Source: Maribacter flavus (GTDB lineage: Bacteria > Bacteroidota > Bacteroidia > Flavobacteriales > Flavobacteriaceae). From it: 64,000 nucleotides of DNA. A model generated the notes under the pieces. That model was not told the DNA's origin. It worked only from the letters and a program-made list of their open reading frames with translations, and did no database searches. The stretch spans positions 53,087 to 117,086 of the forward strand of contig NZ_VUOE01000004.1 in NCBI RefSeq assembly GCF_008386635.1. Reading direction: 5' to 3'. The translations under genes were made by a program, and so were the position numbers. Of the stretch, positions 56,046 to 64,000 are shown one piece after another. How positions within the stretch are numbered: the first letter of the stretch is position 1; each line of letters starts with the position of its first letter.

Positions 56046-57236
56046 ATGGACATGAGAACCAAAATTTTATTTTTAGCTATAGCAATTCTTGCCTTTTCCA
56101 ATATCTCTTTTGGTCAGGAAGAAGAACTTCAAATCACCTCAAAGGATAGTATCGTCATAAGTTCATGGATGGTAGGCCTCGGTTTCAATGCCGTGGACGA
56201 TTCCGGGAACGTTTTTGACGGACTTTTCGATGTTGGGGATGAATGGAATATCTTGCCGTATCCTTCCAGGTTAAGTTTAGGAAGATATTTCAAAAGTGGA
56301 CTAGGTGTGGAGGCCATAGGGACTTTGAACAAGTATAAAGAGGGCAAAATTATTGACGGGCAAGTGAATCCTGAAGATATTGACTATTATGCCATTGATG
56401 CTAGGATTACCTATGATTTGAACAAAATTATAGGAGAAACCGGTTGGTTCGATCCATACGTTGGTGTAGGAGCGGGTTATACCGAGGCCAATAATTTGGG
56501 AAGGGGAACGTACAATGCCGTGGTAGGATTTAGAACATGGTTTTCGGATAGATGGGGCTTGGATTTTAATTCGTCCGGTAAGTGGGCCATGAGCCAGTCA
56601 GACGGCGCTACCAACCATATCCAACATGCCGCTGGGGTAGTTTACCAATTTGGTATCGAAAAGGGGCTATCAAAAAGGGGCGAGGAGAAGAAGGAATTGT
56701 TGGCGGCCATTGAAAAGGAAAAACAACGACAGGCAGATTCCATTGCCGAAGTCAATCGATTAAAAGAGGAAGCTTTGTTGGCGGAGCGACTTCAAAAGGA
56801 GAAAGAGGCTGCCGAGCTGGCCGCCGCAGAAAAAGCCGCTAGGGATAAAAAAGAGGCAGAACAAAAAGCGATTCAAGATCAAATAGACGGATTAGGGCGT
56901 GTTTATTTTAGGTTTAATTCCTCGTATTTGACAAATGAGGATAAGTCATTGCTGGATAAACTTGCAGCCATACTAAAAGAACATGAAACCGTCAAATTGG
57001 AGATTTCCGCCCATACGGATGCGAGGGGTCCTGAGGAATTTAACCAATGGCTATCTGAAAGACGATTGGAAAGAACGGTCAACTACTTAAATGAATTGGG
57101 AATTACATCCGATCGTTTGGTTGGAAAGGCCCAGGGTGAATCCCAGCTGACCAACGAATGTGGCAATGGGGTAAAATGTCCAGAGATAAAACATCAGGAG
57201 AACCGAAGGTCACAGTTTAGTATTATAGAGTTCTAA
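56046..57236 (+). CDS. OmpA family outer-membrane protein
   Basis: A 396-residue protein with signal peptide (ILAFSNISFGQ), an N-terminal beta-barrel (about 30-205, with aromatic-rich strands such as GWFDPYVGVGAGYTEA), a highly charged alpha-helical linker rich in Ala, Glu and Lys (about 215-280) and a C-terminal OmpA domain (about 285-396) that binds peptidoglycan: YFRFNSSYLTNED, ISAHTDARG and NRRSQF. It tethers the outer membrane to the wall. ATG 56052 is a second possible start. It is a single-gene unit ending at a hairpin. Confidence 0.93.
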   Translation: MDMRTKILFLAIAILAFSNISFGQEEELQITSKDSIVISSWMVGLGFNAVDDSGNVFDGLFDVGDEWNILPYPSRLSLGRYFKSGLGVEAIGTLNKYKEGKIIDGQVNPEDIDYYAIDARITYDLNKIIGETGWFDPYVGVGAGYTEANNLGRGTYNAVVGFRTWFSDRWGLDFNSSGKWAMSQSDGATNHIQHAAGVVYQFGIEKGLSKRGEEKKELLAAIEKEKQRQADSIAEVNRLKEEALLAERLQKEKEAAELAAAEKAARDKKEAEQKAIQDQIDGLGRVYFRFNSSYLTNEDKSLLDKLAAILKEHETVKLEISAHTDARGPEEFNQWLSERRLERTVNYLNELGITSDRLVGKAQGESQLTNECGNGVKCPEIKHQENRRSQFSIIEF

Positions 57237-57256
57237 CCTAGTCGTTGTAAAATTTT

Positions 57257-57296
57257 GAGCCGGATCATTATTTAAAATGATACGGCTCTTTTTTTT
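57257..57296 (+). terminator. Hairpin terminator after the OmpA-family gene
   Basis: Arms 57257-57269 and 57276-57288 (GAGCCG...ATCATT with one mismatch), 6-nt loop, then eight T. It lies 20 bp past the stop codon. Confidence 0.88.
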
Positions 57297-57450
57297 GAAA
57301 TAAATATAATTGAAACTTTATCCATAGAATTATCTAAAACCTAAAGATAAAAGGCGCCTTGTTTTTTGTTATTTGCTGATTATGTCCGGTAGAATTATTT
57401 TATAAACAAGAATAAATTTTATGTTACTAAAATCTTACTTATAAGTGGTA

Positions 57451-58137
57451 TTATCCAACGGTAAATGAAAAAATAGGGGAGACGGATTCATTCCCCTGAC
57501 TGTCCTTAGTAACTACTTTCCAATAATACGTTATACCAGCAGCCACAGGAATACCAAGTAATTGGTCATTTTCTAAATCGGATTCAAATAACGCAGGGTC
57601 ATTGTCCTCTCCAAAATAAAGATCATATCCTACAATGTCGTCATCTTGATCTTCCGCATTCCATCGTAAGTTTACCGTAGTTGCGGTGGCTGAGATGGAA
57701 GCTCCGGAGGCAGGCGAAATCGCCGTGGCCGGCGAAGGAACAAAAGATTCAGATCCAGGTCCTTCGTTGTAAAATGTCCAGGTTTCACTTCGGATTTTAT
57801 TGGGGCTGGATGCTGATGAAATACTCCATGAATAGGGGGTAGCCCTCTTTAAAATCACGTTAAGTTGCGGTTCGTCACTTTCAAATTCTTCGATATTGGA
57901 GGTGTTAAGATTTGTGAGCGTCATTTTATAGGTTTGTACGCGATCAATACCCTCCCAAAGGAATGTCAATTCACTTTCTGTTTCCGAAACCAAAGTTCCT
58001 TCCGTACATTCCGAAAGATTTTCAGGAAACGTAAGATTTATGGAAATCGAGGGCCCTAAAATTTCGGCTAGGTCGCTGTCCGCTGAACAATTTCCAAGAA
58101 AGAGGGCAATCATCATTAAAGATGCGACTTTCCTCAT
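57451..58137 (-). CDS. Lipoprotein with fibronectin type III-like domains
   Basis: A 228-residue predicted lipoprotein (FLGNC lipobox, Cys17). Two Ig/FN3-like parts: about 35-125 (ELTFLWEGIDRVQTYKMTL) and about 135-228, the second ending YYWKVVTKDSQGNES, typical of FN3 repeats that mediate binding. Its ATG overlaps the stop of the upstream dehydrogenase-like gene in an ATGA, so the two are translationally coupled and likely work together on the cell surface. No enzymatic motif is seen. Confidence 0.78.
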   Translation of the reverse strand: MRKVASLMMIALFLGNCSADSDLAEILGPSISINLTFPENLSECTEGTLVSETESELTFLWEGIDRVQTYKMTLTNLNTSNIEEFESDEPQLNVILKRATPYSWSISSASSPNKIRSETWTFYNEGPGSESFVPSPATAISPASGASISATATTVNLRWNAEDQDDDIVGYDLYFGEDNDPALFESDLENDQLLGIPVAAGITYYWKVVTKDSQGNESVSPIFSFTVG

Positions 58138-61100
58138 GATTTTAGTACTTTGATTATCCTTTTTTTCTTACTATTCCCAATTTGAACGACATAAAGCCCA
58201 TCCGTCCATTGTGCGGCGTCTAATTTAATGGTTTTGTTGTAAACAGGTAGTGTTTCACTGAATACTATTTGTCCTAAAGTATTATAAATCAAAATTTCTT
58301 CTTTTTCACCTTCAAAATTGTTGAGAAATAGCTCCAATTGTTCGGTAAATGGACTTGGATAAGCGGTTATGGCATTTTCCATCAGTATGGTCTCCGTATA
58401 AGAACCATGACAACCTTCTTCCGATATGATGGTAAGATTGTTTACCTCTTGGGTTAGGGGAAGGGTAATTTCATTTTCTACCTCTTCCCAAAATTCCTGA
58501 TTTAGTTGAACCCTAAATCGTGATGTGCCTGTGACAGAAACGGAAACTGTATTATCAATAAAGTTCATGGAAGTGGATACCGATAAGGGTTCAGGTTCTC
58601 CAATAGTTATGGTGTAGCAACTTTCAAGGAACTGCCCATCAATTGAATTTAGACAAACATTATAGGTTCCCGATGCAAGGTCTGTAAAGGAAATACTTTC
58701 ATTAAAATTCAAGCTCTCAGAACCTTCTTCATCAGATAAAACGGCCTGATAGTTGCCGCTTGACTTACTTGTTATCGTTATTTTTCCGGTTGCCGTGCCC
58801 AAACAGGATACCTTAAAAGTACTTAAGGAGAACTGATCAGAAGGAAAAGCTGCCAATGGACATCCATTTAAAGAGACAAGGGTGTTTTCAGGAGTTTCAG
58901 GACATTCATCTTCTGCATCTGGAACACCGTCCCCATCCGTATCCATAAGCGACCATATTGCTATGTTGTTTGTATTGGAATTATTACCGGCACGGCCAAA
59001 ATTCCCACCCAAAAATAATTCCTTGGTTTCCTCAATAAAATAAAGAGCATTGCCTCTATTGTCGATTCCAACATCCGTTCCGGGCCCAAGTGCTTGCCAG
59101 CCAAGAGTAGGGTTCCACCTGGCAATGTTGTTCATTACTTTGTTTTCTGAGATAATGTCGCTTGCAGTTTCAAACGTTCCCGTGGCGTAAAGATGTCCAT
59201 TATGCCAATTCAAATCATTAACATTACCGCTGATACCAGCACCCAGCGTCTCCCATGTCTGGTTTTGAAGATGAAACCTGGCTATTCTACGTACGGTACT
59301 GTTACCTGCATTCACAAAGTTTCCGCCCGCATAGACGAAACCATTGTTAATAATAATAGCCTGAACGAATCCACTTGTACCAGTTCCCAGCGCATCCCAA
59401 TTGGTGCCATCCCAACTCGCAATTCTATTGGCAGTGCGGCCACCTGCCAAATCAAAGTTTCCGCCAATGTACAGGTTGTTTTCTTCGTCAAACGCAAGGG
59501 CCCTAATCTCATTGTTGGTACCTGTTATACCTGTGCTACTATCGGTTAGACTGAGCCAATTTCCGTTTTCCCACTTTGCGATATTATTTACAGTCAATTC
59601 TCCCGCATTGCTAAACACACCACCGGCGTATAGAACGGATCCGCTCTTGTCAAAGGAAATTTTGGAAATAGGTCCGTTTGTTCCATTTCCCAATGAATTC
59701 CAATTATCCCCATTATAATATGCAATGTTATTTGCGGGTATTCCACCAATTTCACTGAAATCACCTGCTACAAAAAGATTGCCGTTAGCAGATAGGGCCA
59801 TATCCAATATGGGGCCATTGGAGCCGGATGTATAGGCACTCCAGTTACCGTTGGAATCGTACATGGCTAAATTTCCAACGCTTACACCCCCACCGCTGCT
59901 AAAATTACCGCCAATAATCAAATTTCCATTACTGTCGGTTATCAAACACTCAACGGTGCCATTGGTTCCTGCATCCAAAGGAGTCCAATTGCCTACACCA
60001 TTGACTTGGATAGTTTCCGGTTCTGAAGAATTCCCTGATAATCGATATATTCTGGCGGTATTTGAATAGCCAAGAAAGTAAAGTTCTCCGGATTCGTCTT
60101 CGCCAAAAGATGAGATATACGTGCCGTTTGTTTTGAATAGAAGTTCATTGGATACGGTTTTGGAGGCTTCATCGTAACGCAACGCCCAAACTCTTCCCGA
60201 AACATAATCCCCATAAACATAGGCATTTTGCAAGCGGGAATCCTGAAGGCCGCCCTTATACCAATAACCACCGGTAATGGAAACGTCCCCAGAATTGTGA
60301 TCATAATAAAATAGCGGCTTACTATCTGGCGTGGTAACCAATGAAGTTCCTGAGCCATAACTGGGTTGGCTTTCAGCTTCAAATCTGTTCCATCCATAAT
60401 TTCCGCCTTTTTCTATGAGGTTGATTTCCTCGAATGCATTTTGACCAACATCCGCTCCCCATAGTCTACCTTGTTCATCGAAGGAGAACTTCCAGGTATT
60501 TCGTATACCCCAGGCAAAGAGTTCGTCCAATCCTTCTTGTCCTACCCTAGGATTGTCACTTGGGATTTCATAATTTCCATTGGGTAATTCGGGATTAGTT
60601 TCCAATGGATTATCGCCATCAATATTTACATCGATTCTTAAAATACTACCAAATACCGTATTTAAGTTTTGACCATTTTTTTGGGGATCTCCGCCCCCTC
60701 CGCCATCCCCGATGGAAATGTACAGATATCCGTCCGGGCCAAAGGCGATTTTTCCACCGTTGTGATTGGAGTCGCTCTGGTTTTTTTGGAATTGTGCGAT
60801 AACAAACTCGGAGGTTTCATCTAAAATGTTTGGATTCTCTTGGGATACGGTGTATCTAACGATATTGATTCTGTAATTATTCGGCCTATCGATATAGTAA
60901 ACATAAACATATCCATTTGATGTAAATTGAGGATGAAAGGCAAGGCCCAATAGGCCAATTTCTTGCCCTGAACTATAGGCCACTTTGTTGGAAATATCTA
61001 AAAATGTAGCCACTTCATTTTGGGAGATGGAAGGACTATTCGGGAATACTTTTATAATTCCGGGCTGTTCTAAAACGCACAATCGGTTACTTCCATCAGG

Positions 61101-61280
61101 TGGTGCCTTCATTTCCACGGGGAAATTAAAGGAAAGGTTAGTAAAGGCATTTTCATAGGTAACCTGGGCAAAAAATGGGGTGTTTATAAATAGCAGAAGA
61201 ATGATAAGTCGGAACTTAGAAACAGGTGTTGGGGTCATGAAATATGTTATTTTCACAACCCCAAAAATACAAAGTCTCAA
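58134..61280 (-). CDS. Secreted sugar-dehydrogenase-like protein with propeller repeats and T9SS type A domain
   Basis: About 1035-1048 residues. ATG 61238 (Met15) gives a proper signal peptide (FRLIILLLFINTPFFAQ) and is the likelier start. Order: glucose/sorbosone dehydrogenase-like propeller (about 40-415; LLGLAFHPQF, IAFGPDGYLYISIGDGG, GGNYGWNRF); some seven or eight kelch-like repeats (about 430-790; GGNFSSGGG, AGDFSEIGG); a thrombospondin type 3 calcium loop (DTDGDGVPDAEDECP); one SprB-like module (about 830-905); and a T9SS type A sorting domain (YPSPFTEQLELFL to the end). It is exported by T9SS. PQQ binding is possible but unproven. Confidence 0.88.
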   Translation of the reverse strand: MRLCIFGVVKITYFMTPTPVSKFRLIILLLFINTPFFAQVTYENAFTNLSFNFPVEMKAPPDGSNRLCVLEQPGIIKVFPNSPSISQNEVATFLDISNKVAYSSGQEIGLLGLAFHPQFTSNGYVYVYYIDRPNNYRINIVRYTVSQENPNILDETSEFVIAQFQKNQSDSNHNGGKIAFGPDGYLYISIGDGGGGGDPQKNGQNLNTVFGSILRIDVNIDGDNPLETNPELPNGNYEIPSDNPRVGQEGLDELFAWGIRNTWKFSFDEQGRLWGADVGQNAFEEINLIEKGGNYGWNRFEAESQPSYGSGTSLVTTPDSKPLFYYDHNSGDVSITGGYWYKGGLQDSRLQNAYVYGDYVSGRVWALRYDEASKTVSNELLFKTNGTYISSFGEDESGELYFLGYSNTARIYRLSGNSSEPETIQVNGVGNWTPLDAGTNGTVECLITDSNGNLIIGGNFSSGGGVSVGNLAMYDSNGNWSAYTSGSNGPILDMALSANGNLFVAGDFSEIGGIPANNIAYYNGDNWNSLGNGTNGPISKISFDKSGSVLYAGGVFSNAGELTVNNIAKWENGNWLSLTDSSTGITGTNNEIRALAFDEENNLYIGGNFDLAGGRTANRIASWDGTNWDALGTGTSGFVQAIIINNGFVYAGGNFVNAGNSTVRRIARFHLQNQTWETLGAGISGNVNDLNWHNGHLYATGTFETASDIISENKVMNNIARWNPTLGWQALGPGTDVGIDNRGNALYFIEETKELFLGGNFGRAGNNSNTNNIAIWSLMDTDGDGVPDAEDECPETPENTLVSLNGCPLAAFPSDQFSLSTFKVSCLGTATGKITITSKSSGNYQAVLSDEEGSESLNFNESISFTDLASGTYNVCLNSIDGQFLESCYTITIGEPEPLSVSTSMNFIDNTVSVSVTGTSRFRVQLNQEFWEEVENEITLPLTQEVNNLTIISEEGCHGSYTETILMENAITAYPSPFTEQLELFLNNFEGEKEEILIYNTLGQIVFSETLPVYNKTIKLDAAQWTDGLYVVQIGNSKKKRIIKVLKS

Positions 61281-61332
61281 ACATTTGACTACTTTAAATC
61301 CATGAAATATGGACTCTAAAAGGAAGAATGTT

Positions 61333-62889
61333 CTATACGGCCACCTTTTCAGTCAAACTGGCCCAAAGATTTTTGGACAGTACATTGCTGGACCAAATGA
61401 TTCGTACACAATGCTCCAAATGCCAAAATATTTTGTCCTCAATTTGGTTTCCAGCCAATAAGGGTCCTGCTACGAATAGGTTTTTTGACGCCTGCATCTT
61501 TTTGTCAATATGGAATCCTATTTGTGAAGGGTTTGGGGTGCAAAGTCCATCTGCTATCAAACCTTTCAAGAAGGGGGAAAGGTCATCTGCCATCAGGTTC
61601 ACACTTCCTAGACAATTTACCACAATGTTAAAATCCTCCTTGCCTAAATTCTTCTCGGAATTAGTATCGGTACTTGTATAGCTAACTTCCAATCCGTTTT
61701 CATTTTCTTGAAGCTGTGCGAATCTGCCTTTTATATGGGAAAATCGGTTCCTTTTGGAAAGCTCATCAACAACTGAAAGGTAGTGGTTTCCGGCACAACG
61801 TTGTCTTCGTCCTATTTGATTGCCATAAAAACAAGCGAAATTTGAAAGTTCTCCCTCATCTAGTCTTGGTAATAATGCACCAAAACCTTTTGATATAATT
61901 CCAACAGAAGTGGCAGCTCCGATCTCAAGGGATTCTGCTGCATCTATATCCTTATGTGCGGCCTCGGAGATTTCCTTGGCAGTTAATGTTTTTTTATGGG
62001 ACAAAGCGATCAAATGCTTTGGCTCAAAGGATTTTGCTTTTTCCTGGTCTACCGTTCCGTCGGGCATCACCCCGTGAGAAGACAAGGTCTTAAAGCTTGT
62101 TTGGTACTCTTCCAAGGGTAATTTATCACAGATTTTATAGATCATTTCCAGTCCACTGGCATTGGCGCCCAAAACGGCTATTTTTGTGGGAAGATTCTTT
62201 TTATTTCTATTTTTGACGAAATTTACGATTTGCGCCATATTTTCTTCCATCCCAACCCCATACGGTTCTTTTATATATAGGGCATTTTCTTTATTCAAAA
62301 TGGGCTTTTCATACAGTTGCTTATAAGGCAAGGAACCAATGGAAAGAACTGTTTTGTCGACATCTAAATGCGTCCCATCATCAAAAAATAATCTAAAATT
62401 TTCTCCCTGCCTAGTAATTTTAACAATTTCCTTTTTTATATAATGTACTGAAAGGCAATTTTTTGACCTTAGTTTCTCTATCCTTTGCAGCACCTCTTGT
62501 TCGATATACCTGCCGAAGAAAAAACGGGGAATATAAAGATCGTCCCAATCACCTTTAGTATAGGTGGCATTATTTTTTCGCACCCAATCTGAAGCATAGT
62601 GTCCGCCATGTTCCACGAACTCTTGTGCCAATCCATCAATATTTTCGTTTAACCAATTTTTGAAATGCGTTCTTTGGGGTTCTGAGATAAAGTTTTTTAG
62701 GTCTTGGATCAAGAGTACAGATTTCCCGGAACGTTCCCCGTAGGGCATACCCTTAAAAAAATCATTGCTCTTGTCTACAACATATAATTCTAGACTAGCT
62801 TCTTTTTGATAGGAAAGGTTGTCTAATAATGGTATTAACGTGTAACTGGTAGCAATTCCGGCACCTATAAATGCTATTTTTGTGGCCAT
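61333..62889 (-). CDS. FAD/NAD(P)-binding protein (NAD_binding_9 type)
   Basis: A 518-residue cytoplasmic flavoprotein. The N-terminal Rossmann motif is IAFIGAGIATSYT, and a second nucleotide-binding site is KIAVLGANASGLEMIYK (about 237-253). The layout fits the FAD/NAD(P) family related to HI0933-like and lysine-hydroxylase-like oxidoreductases (PF13454). The late VVNCLGSVNLMAD and LFVAGPLLAGN support FAD binding. It is a single gene between two T9SS-protein genes; no substrate can be inferred. Confidence 0.78.
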   Translation of the reverse strand: MATKIAFIGAGIATSYTLIPLLDNLSYQKEASLELYVVDKSNDFFKGMPYGERSGKSVLLIQDLKNFISEPQRTHFKNWLNENIDGLAQEFVEHGGHYASDWVRKNNATYTKGDWDDLYIPRFFFGRYIEQEVLQRIEKLRSKNCLSVHYIKKEIVKITRQGENFRLFFDDGTHLDVDKTVLSIGSLPYKQLYEKPILNKENALYIKEPYGVGMEENMAQIVNFVKNRNKKNLPTKIAVLGANASGLEMIYKICDKLPLEEYQTSFKTLSSHGVMPDGTVDQEKAKSFEPKHLIALSHKKTLTAKEISEAAHKDIDAAESLEIGAATSVGIISKGFGALLPRLDEGELSNFACFYGNQIGRRQRCAGNHYLSVVDELSKRNRFSHIKGRFAQLQENENGLEVSYTSTDTNSEKNLGKEDFNIVVNCLGSVNLMADDLSPFLKGLIADGLCTPNPSQIGFHIDKKMQASKNLFVAGPLLAGNQIEDKIFWHLEHCVRIIWSSNVLSKNLWASLTEKVAV

Positions 62890-63235
62890 TTTATTTGGTT
62901 TGATGTAAATTTCCCAATTTATATTGTAAGAACAATGATAACGGGAAATATTTTGATTAAGTTTTAGAAATGTTCGATAACATACATTTCTATTTTTTTA
63001 TCCCATGAAATGGCAAACGTTATTTTGTTCTTTTTATTGGAATGAATTTTTTATGAATTGGACTCCTGAATAATCGGGGATAAAAGTGACTCTTCAGAAA
63101 ACATGAAATACCATAATAATATTAGGTATATTTTGAAAAATTAATACACTAACCTTTTACTATTTCCGTCTGATGTTTCCATCAATATTCTGTTCGTAAA
63201 AAAAATCATTCTGTTACGGGATTACATTTTCTAAA
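62890..63235. other. 346-bp AT-rich intergenic region
   Basis: No gene or RNA is recognised. It must contain the promoter of the FAD/NAD(P) protein gene, but I found no exact TAnnTTTG element on the minus strand. No convincing hairpin terminator follows the T9SS/Ig-like gene that ends at 63236. Confidence 0.5.
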
Positions 63236-64000
63236 CTAATTACCTAGGATTATTTTCTTCGTGACAGAGTTATCGTCCTTGTAATTTATCTTTAAGAGGT
63301 ATATTCCAGTTTGTACTTCAGGAATGTCCATAGGGAATAAGGTTTCAGTGGTAAACTGATTTGAATATTCCAATATTAATTTTCCAGATATTTCATATAA
63401 ACCTATTGTGTCTACGGGTGAAAGTTCTATTTGCTTACTTGGTATTTTGATATAGACTACGTTCGTTGTAGGATTGGGGTAAAGTATAATACCTTCATCG
63501 GTAATTACGGATACTTCGATATTATCCGTAAAGGAACCGTCGTTGGTGGTGGCGTTGATGGTCGTTGTCCCTGCCCCAATTGCCGTAACGGTCCCGTCTG
63601 TGCTTACCGTTGCAACCTCGGGATTGCTGGTGGACCATGCCACGGACGTGTCGGTCGCGTTTGCCGGGCTGACGGTGGCCGTGAGGGAGGCGTTGTCCCC
63701 AACGTTCAGGGTCTCGCTTGATGGTGTCACCGTGACCCCGGTTACGGGAACGGTAGCCGTTTGTACTGTAATGGTCGCGGTATCCGTAAAGGAACTGTCG
63801 TTGGTGGTGGCGGTGATGGTCGTTGTCCCTGCCCCAATTGCCGTAACGGTCCCGTCTGTGCTTACCGTTGCAACCTCGGGATTGCTGGTGGACCATGCCA
63901 CGGACGTGTCGGTCGCGTTCGCCGGGCTGACGGTGGCCGTGAGGGAGGCGTTGTCCCCAACGTTCAGGGTCTCGCCTGATGGTGTCACCGTGACCCCTGT
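63236..64000 (-). CDS. T9SS type A protein with BIG2 Ig-like repeats (5' part missing)
   Basis: The C-terminal 255 residues or so of a larger secreted protein; the frame stays open to the window edge. At least two bacterial Ig-like (BIG2) domains of 86 residues are visible (ETLNVGDNASLTATVSPANA ... VSTDGTVTAIGAGTTTI), followed by a T9SS type A sorting domain (ILYPNPTTNVVYI to KKIILGN). BIG2 arrays act as rigid stalks or adhesive modules; the functional head must lie upstream, outside the window. The repeats are GC-rich and almost identical in DNA, unlike the AT-rich sorting domain. Confidence 0.85.
   Translation of the reverse strand, partial: TGVTVTPSGETLNVGDNASLTATVSPANATDTSVAWSTSNPEVATVSTDGTVTAIGAGTTTITATTNDSSFTDTATITVQTATVPVTGVTVTPSSETLNVGDNASLTATVSPANATDTSVAWSTSNPEVATVSTDGTVTAIGAGTTTINATTNDGSFTDNIEVSVITDEGIILYPNPTTNVVYIKIPSKQIELSPVDTIGLYEISGKLILEYSNQFTTETLFPMDIPEVQTGIYLLKINYKDDNSVTKKIILGN
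63524..64000. repeat. 258-bp tandem repeats encoding BIG2 domains
   Basis: Copy one is 63524-63781 and copy two begins at 63782 and runs off the window, 258 bp (86 codons) apart. By eye only about five bases differ over the roughly 219 shared positions. GC is about 62% in 63541-63660 against 37% in 63301-63360. Confidence 0.9.

Noticed and set aside
62890..63235. Possible small RNA or tRNA in the intergenic stretch
   Set aside because: No cloverleaf, no stable hairpin and no conserved element could be recognised by eye.
63522..63896. Alternative minus-strand frame through the Ig-like repeats, rich in His and Arg
   Set aside because: It stays open only because the repeats are GC-rich and identical; the +0 frame encodes clear BIG2 domains and the sorting domain.

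Overview
The window looks like a chromosomal segment of a marine-type Flavobacteriaceae (phylum Bacteroidota). The evidence is SusC/SusD outer-membrane transporters, type IX secretion (T9SS) C-terminal sorting domains of types A and B, a giant SprB-like repeat protein, a bacillithiol enzyme (BshA), Bacteroidota-specific families (DUF4159, a PG_1098-like methyltransferase, a two-domain NagB fusion) and promoters of the TAnnTTTG type. The genus cannot be fixed from the sequence. I saw no tRNA, rRNA, CRISPR array, insertion sequence or phage gene.

Layout. (1) 1-7495: a divergent amino-sugar and peptidoglycan salvage locus. The minus strand carries a NagB fused to a PIG-L deacetylase domain, a GHL10 lipoprotein, an AmpG-like permease and a cytoplasmic NagZ cut by the window edge. 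The plus strand carries a DeoR-family regulator and MurQ. Two 16-bp direct repeats between the two arms look like the operator. (2) 7603-8724: a PQQ-type sugar dehydrogenase. (3) 8863-17460: one 2865-residue T9SS type B repeat protein with no PorP/SprF partner beside it. (4) 17650-30185: an esterase and a formylglycine sulfatase converge on a SusC, SusD, ASPIC/FG-GAP lipoprotein and cytochrome c/FG-GAP lipoprotein module, with no glycoside hydrolase. (5) 30563-35318: housekeeping genes (PG_1098-like methyltransferase, AI-2E family permease, DUF4159, rsmE, tsaD), divergent from tamB (35412-39836). (6) 40010-42959: pfkA, gapA and a BadF/BadG-type amino-sugar kinase. (7) 42961-46085: ridA and lptD on the minus strand. 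(8) 46230-51155: an envelope and redox row (amidase, MlaD, two Fe-S proteins, a small conserved protein). (9) 51251-57236: an exported GH3/serine-hydrolase fusion, bshA, a small lipoprotein and an OmpA-family protein. (10) 57451-64000: a secreted sugar-dehydrogenase-like T9SS protein with a coupled lipoprotein, an FAD/NAD(P) protein, and a T9SS protein built from GC-rich, near-identical Ig-like repeats that runs off the window.

Working together. The salvage locus, the kinase at 42108 and glycolysis (pfkA, gapA) form a plausible route: muropeptide import, release of GlcNAc by NagZ, phosphorylation, MurNAc-6-P cleavage by MurQ, deacetylation and deamination to fructose-6-phosphate. No separate NagA is present, so the PIG-L domain fused to NagB may do that step. 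The exported GH3 fusion and the amidase act on the same polymer outside the cytoplasm. The SusCD/FG-GAP module is the least understood part and the best candidate for an undescribed uptake or surface redox system.
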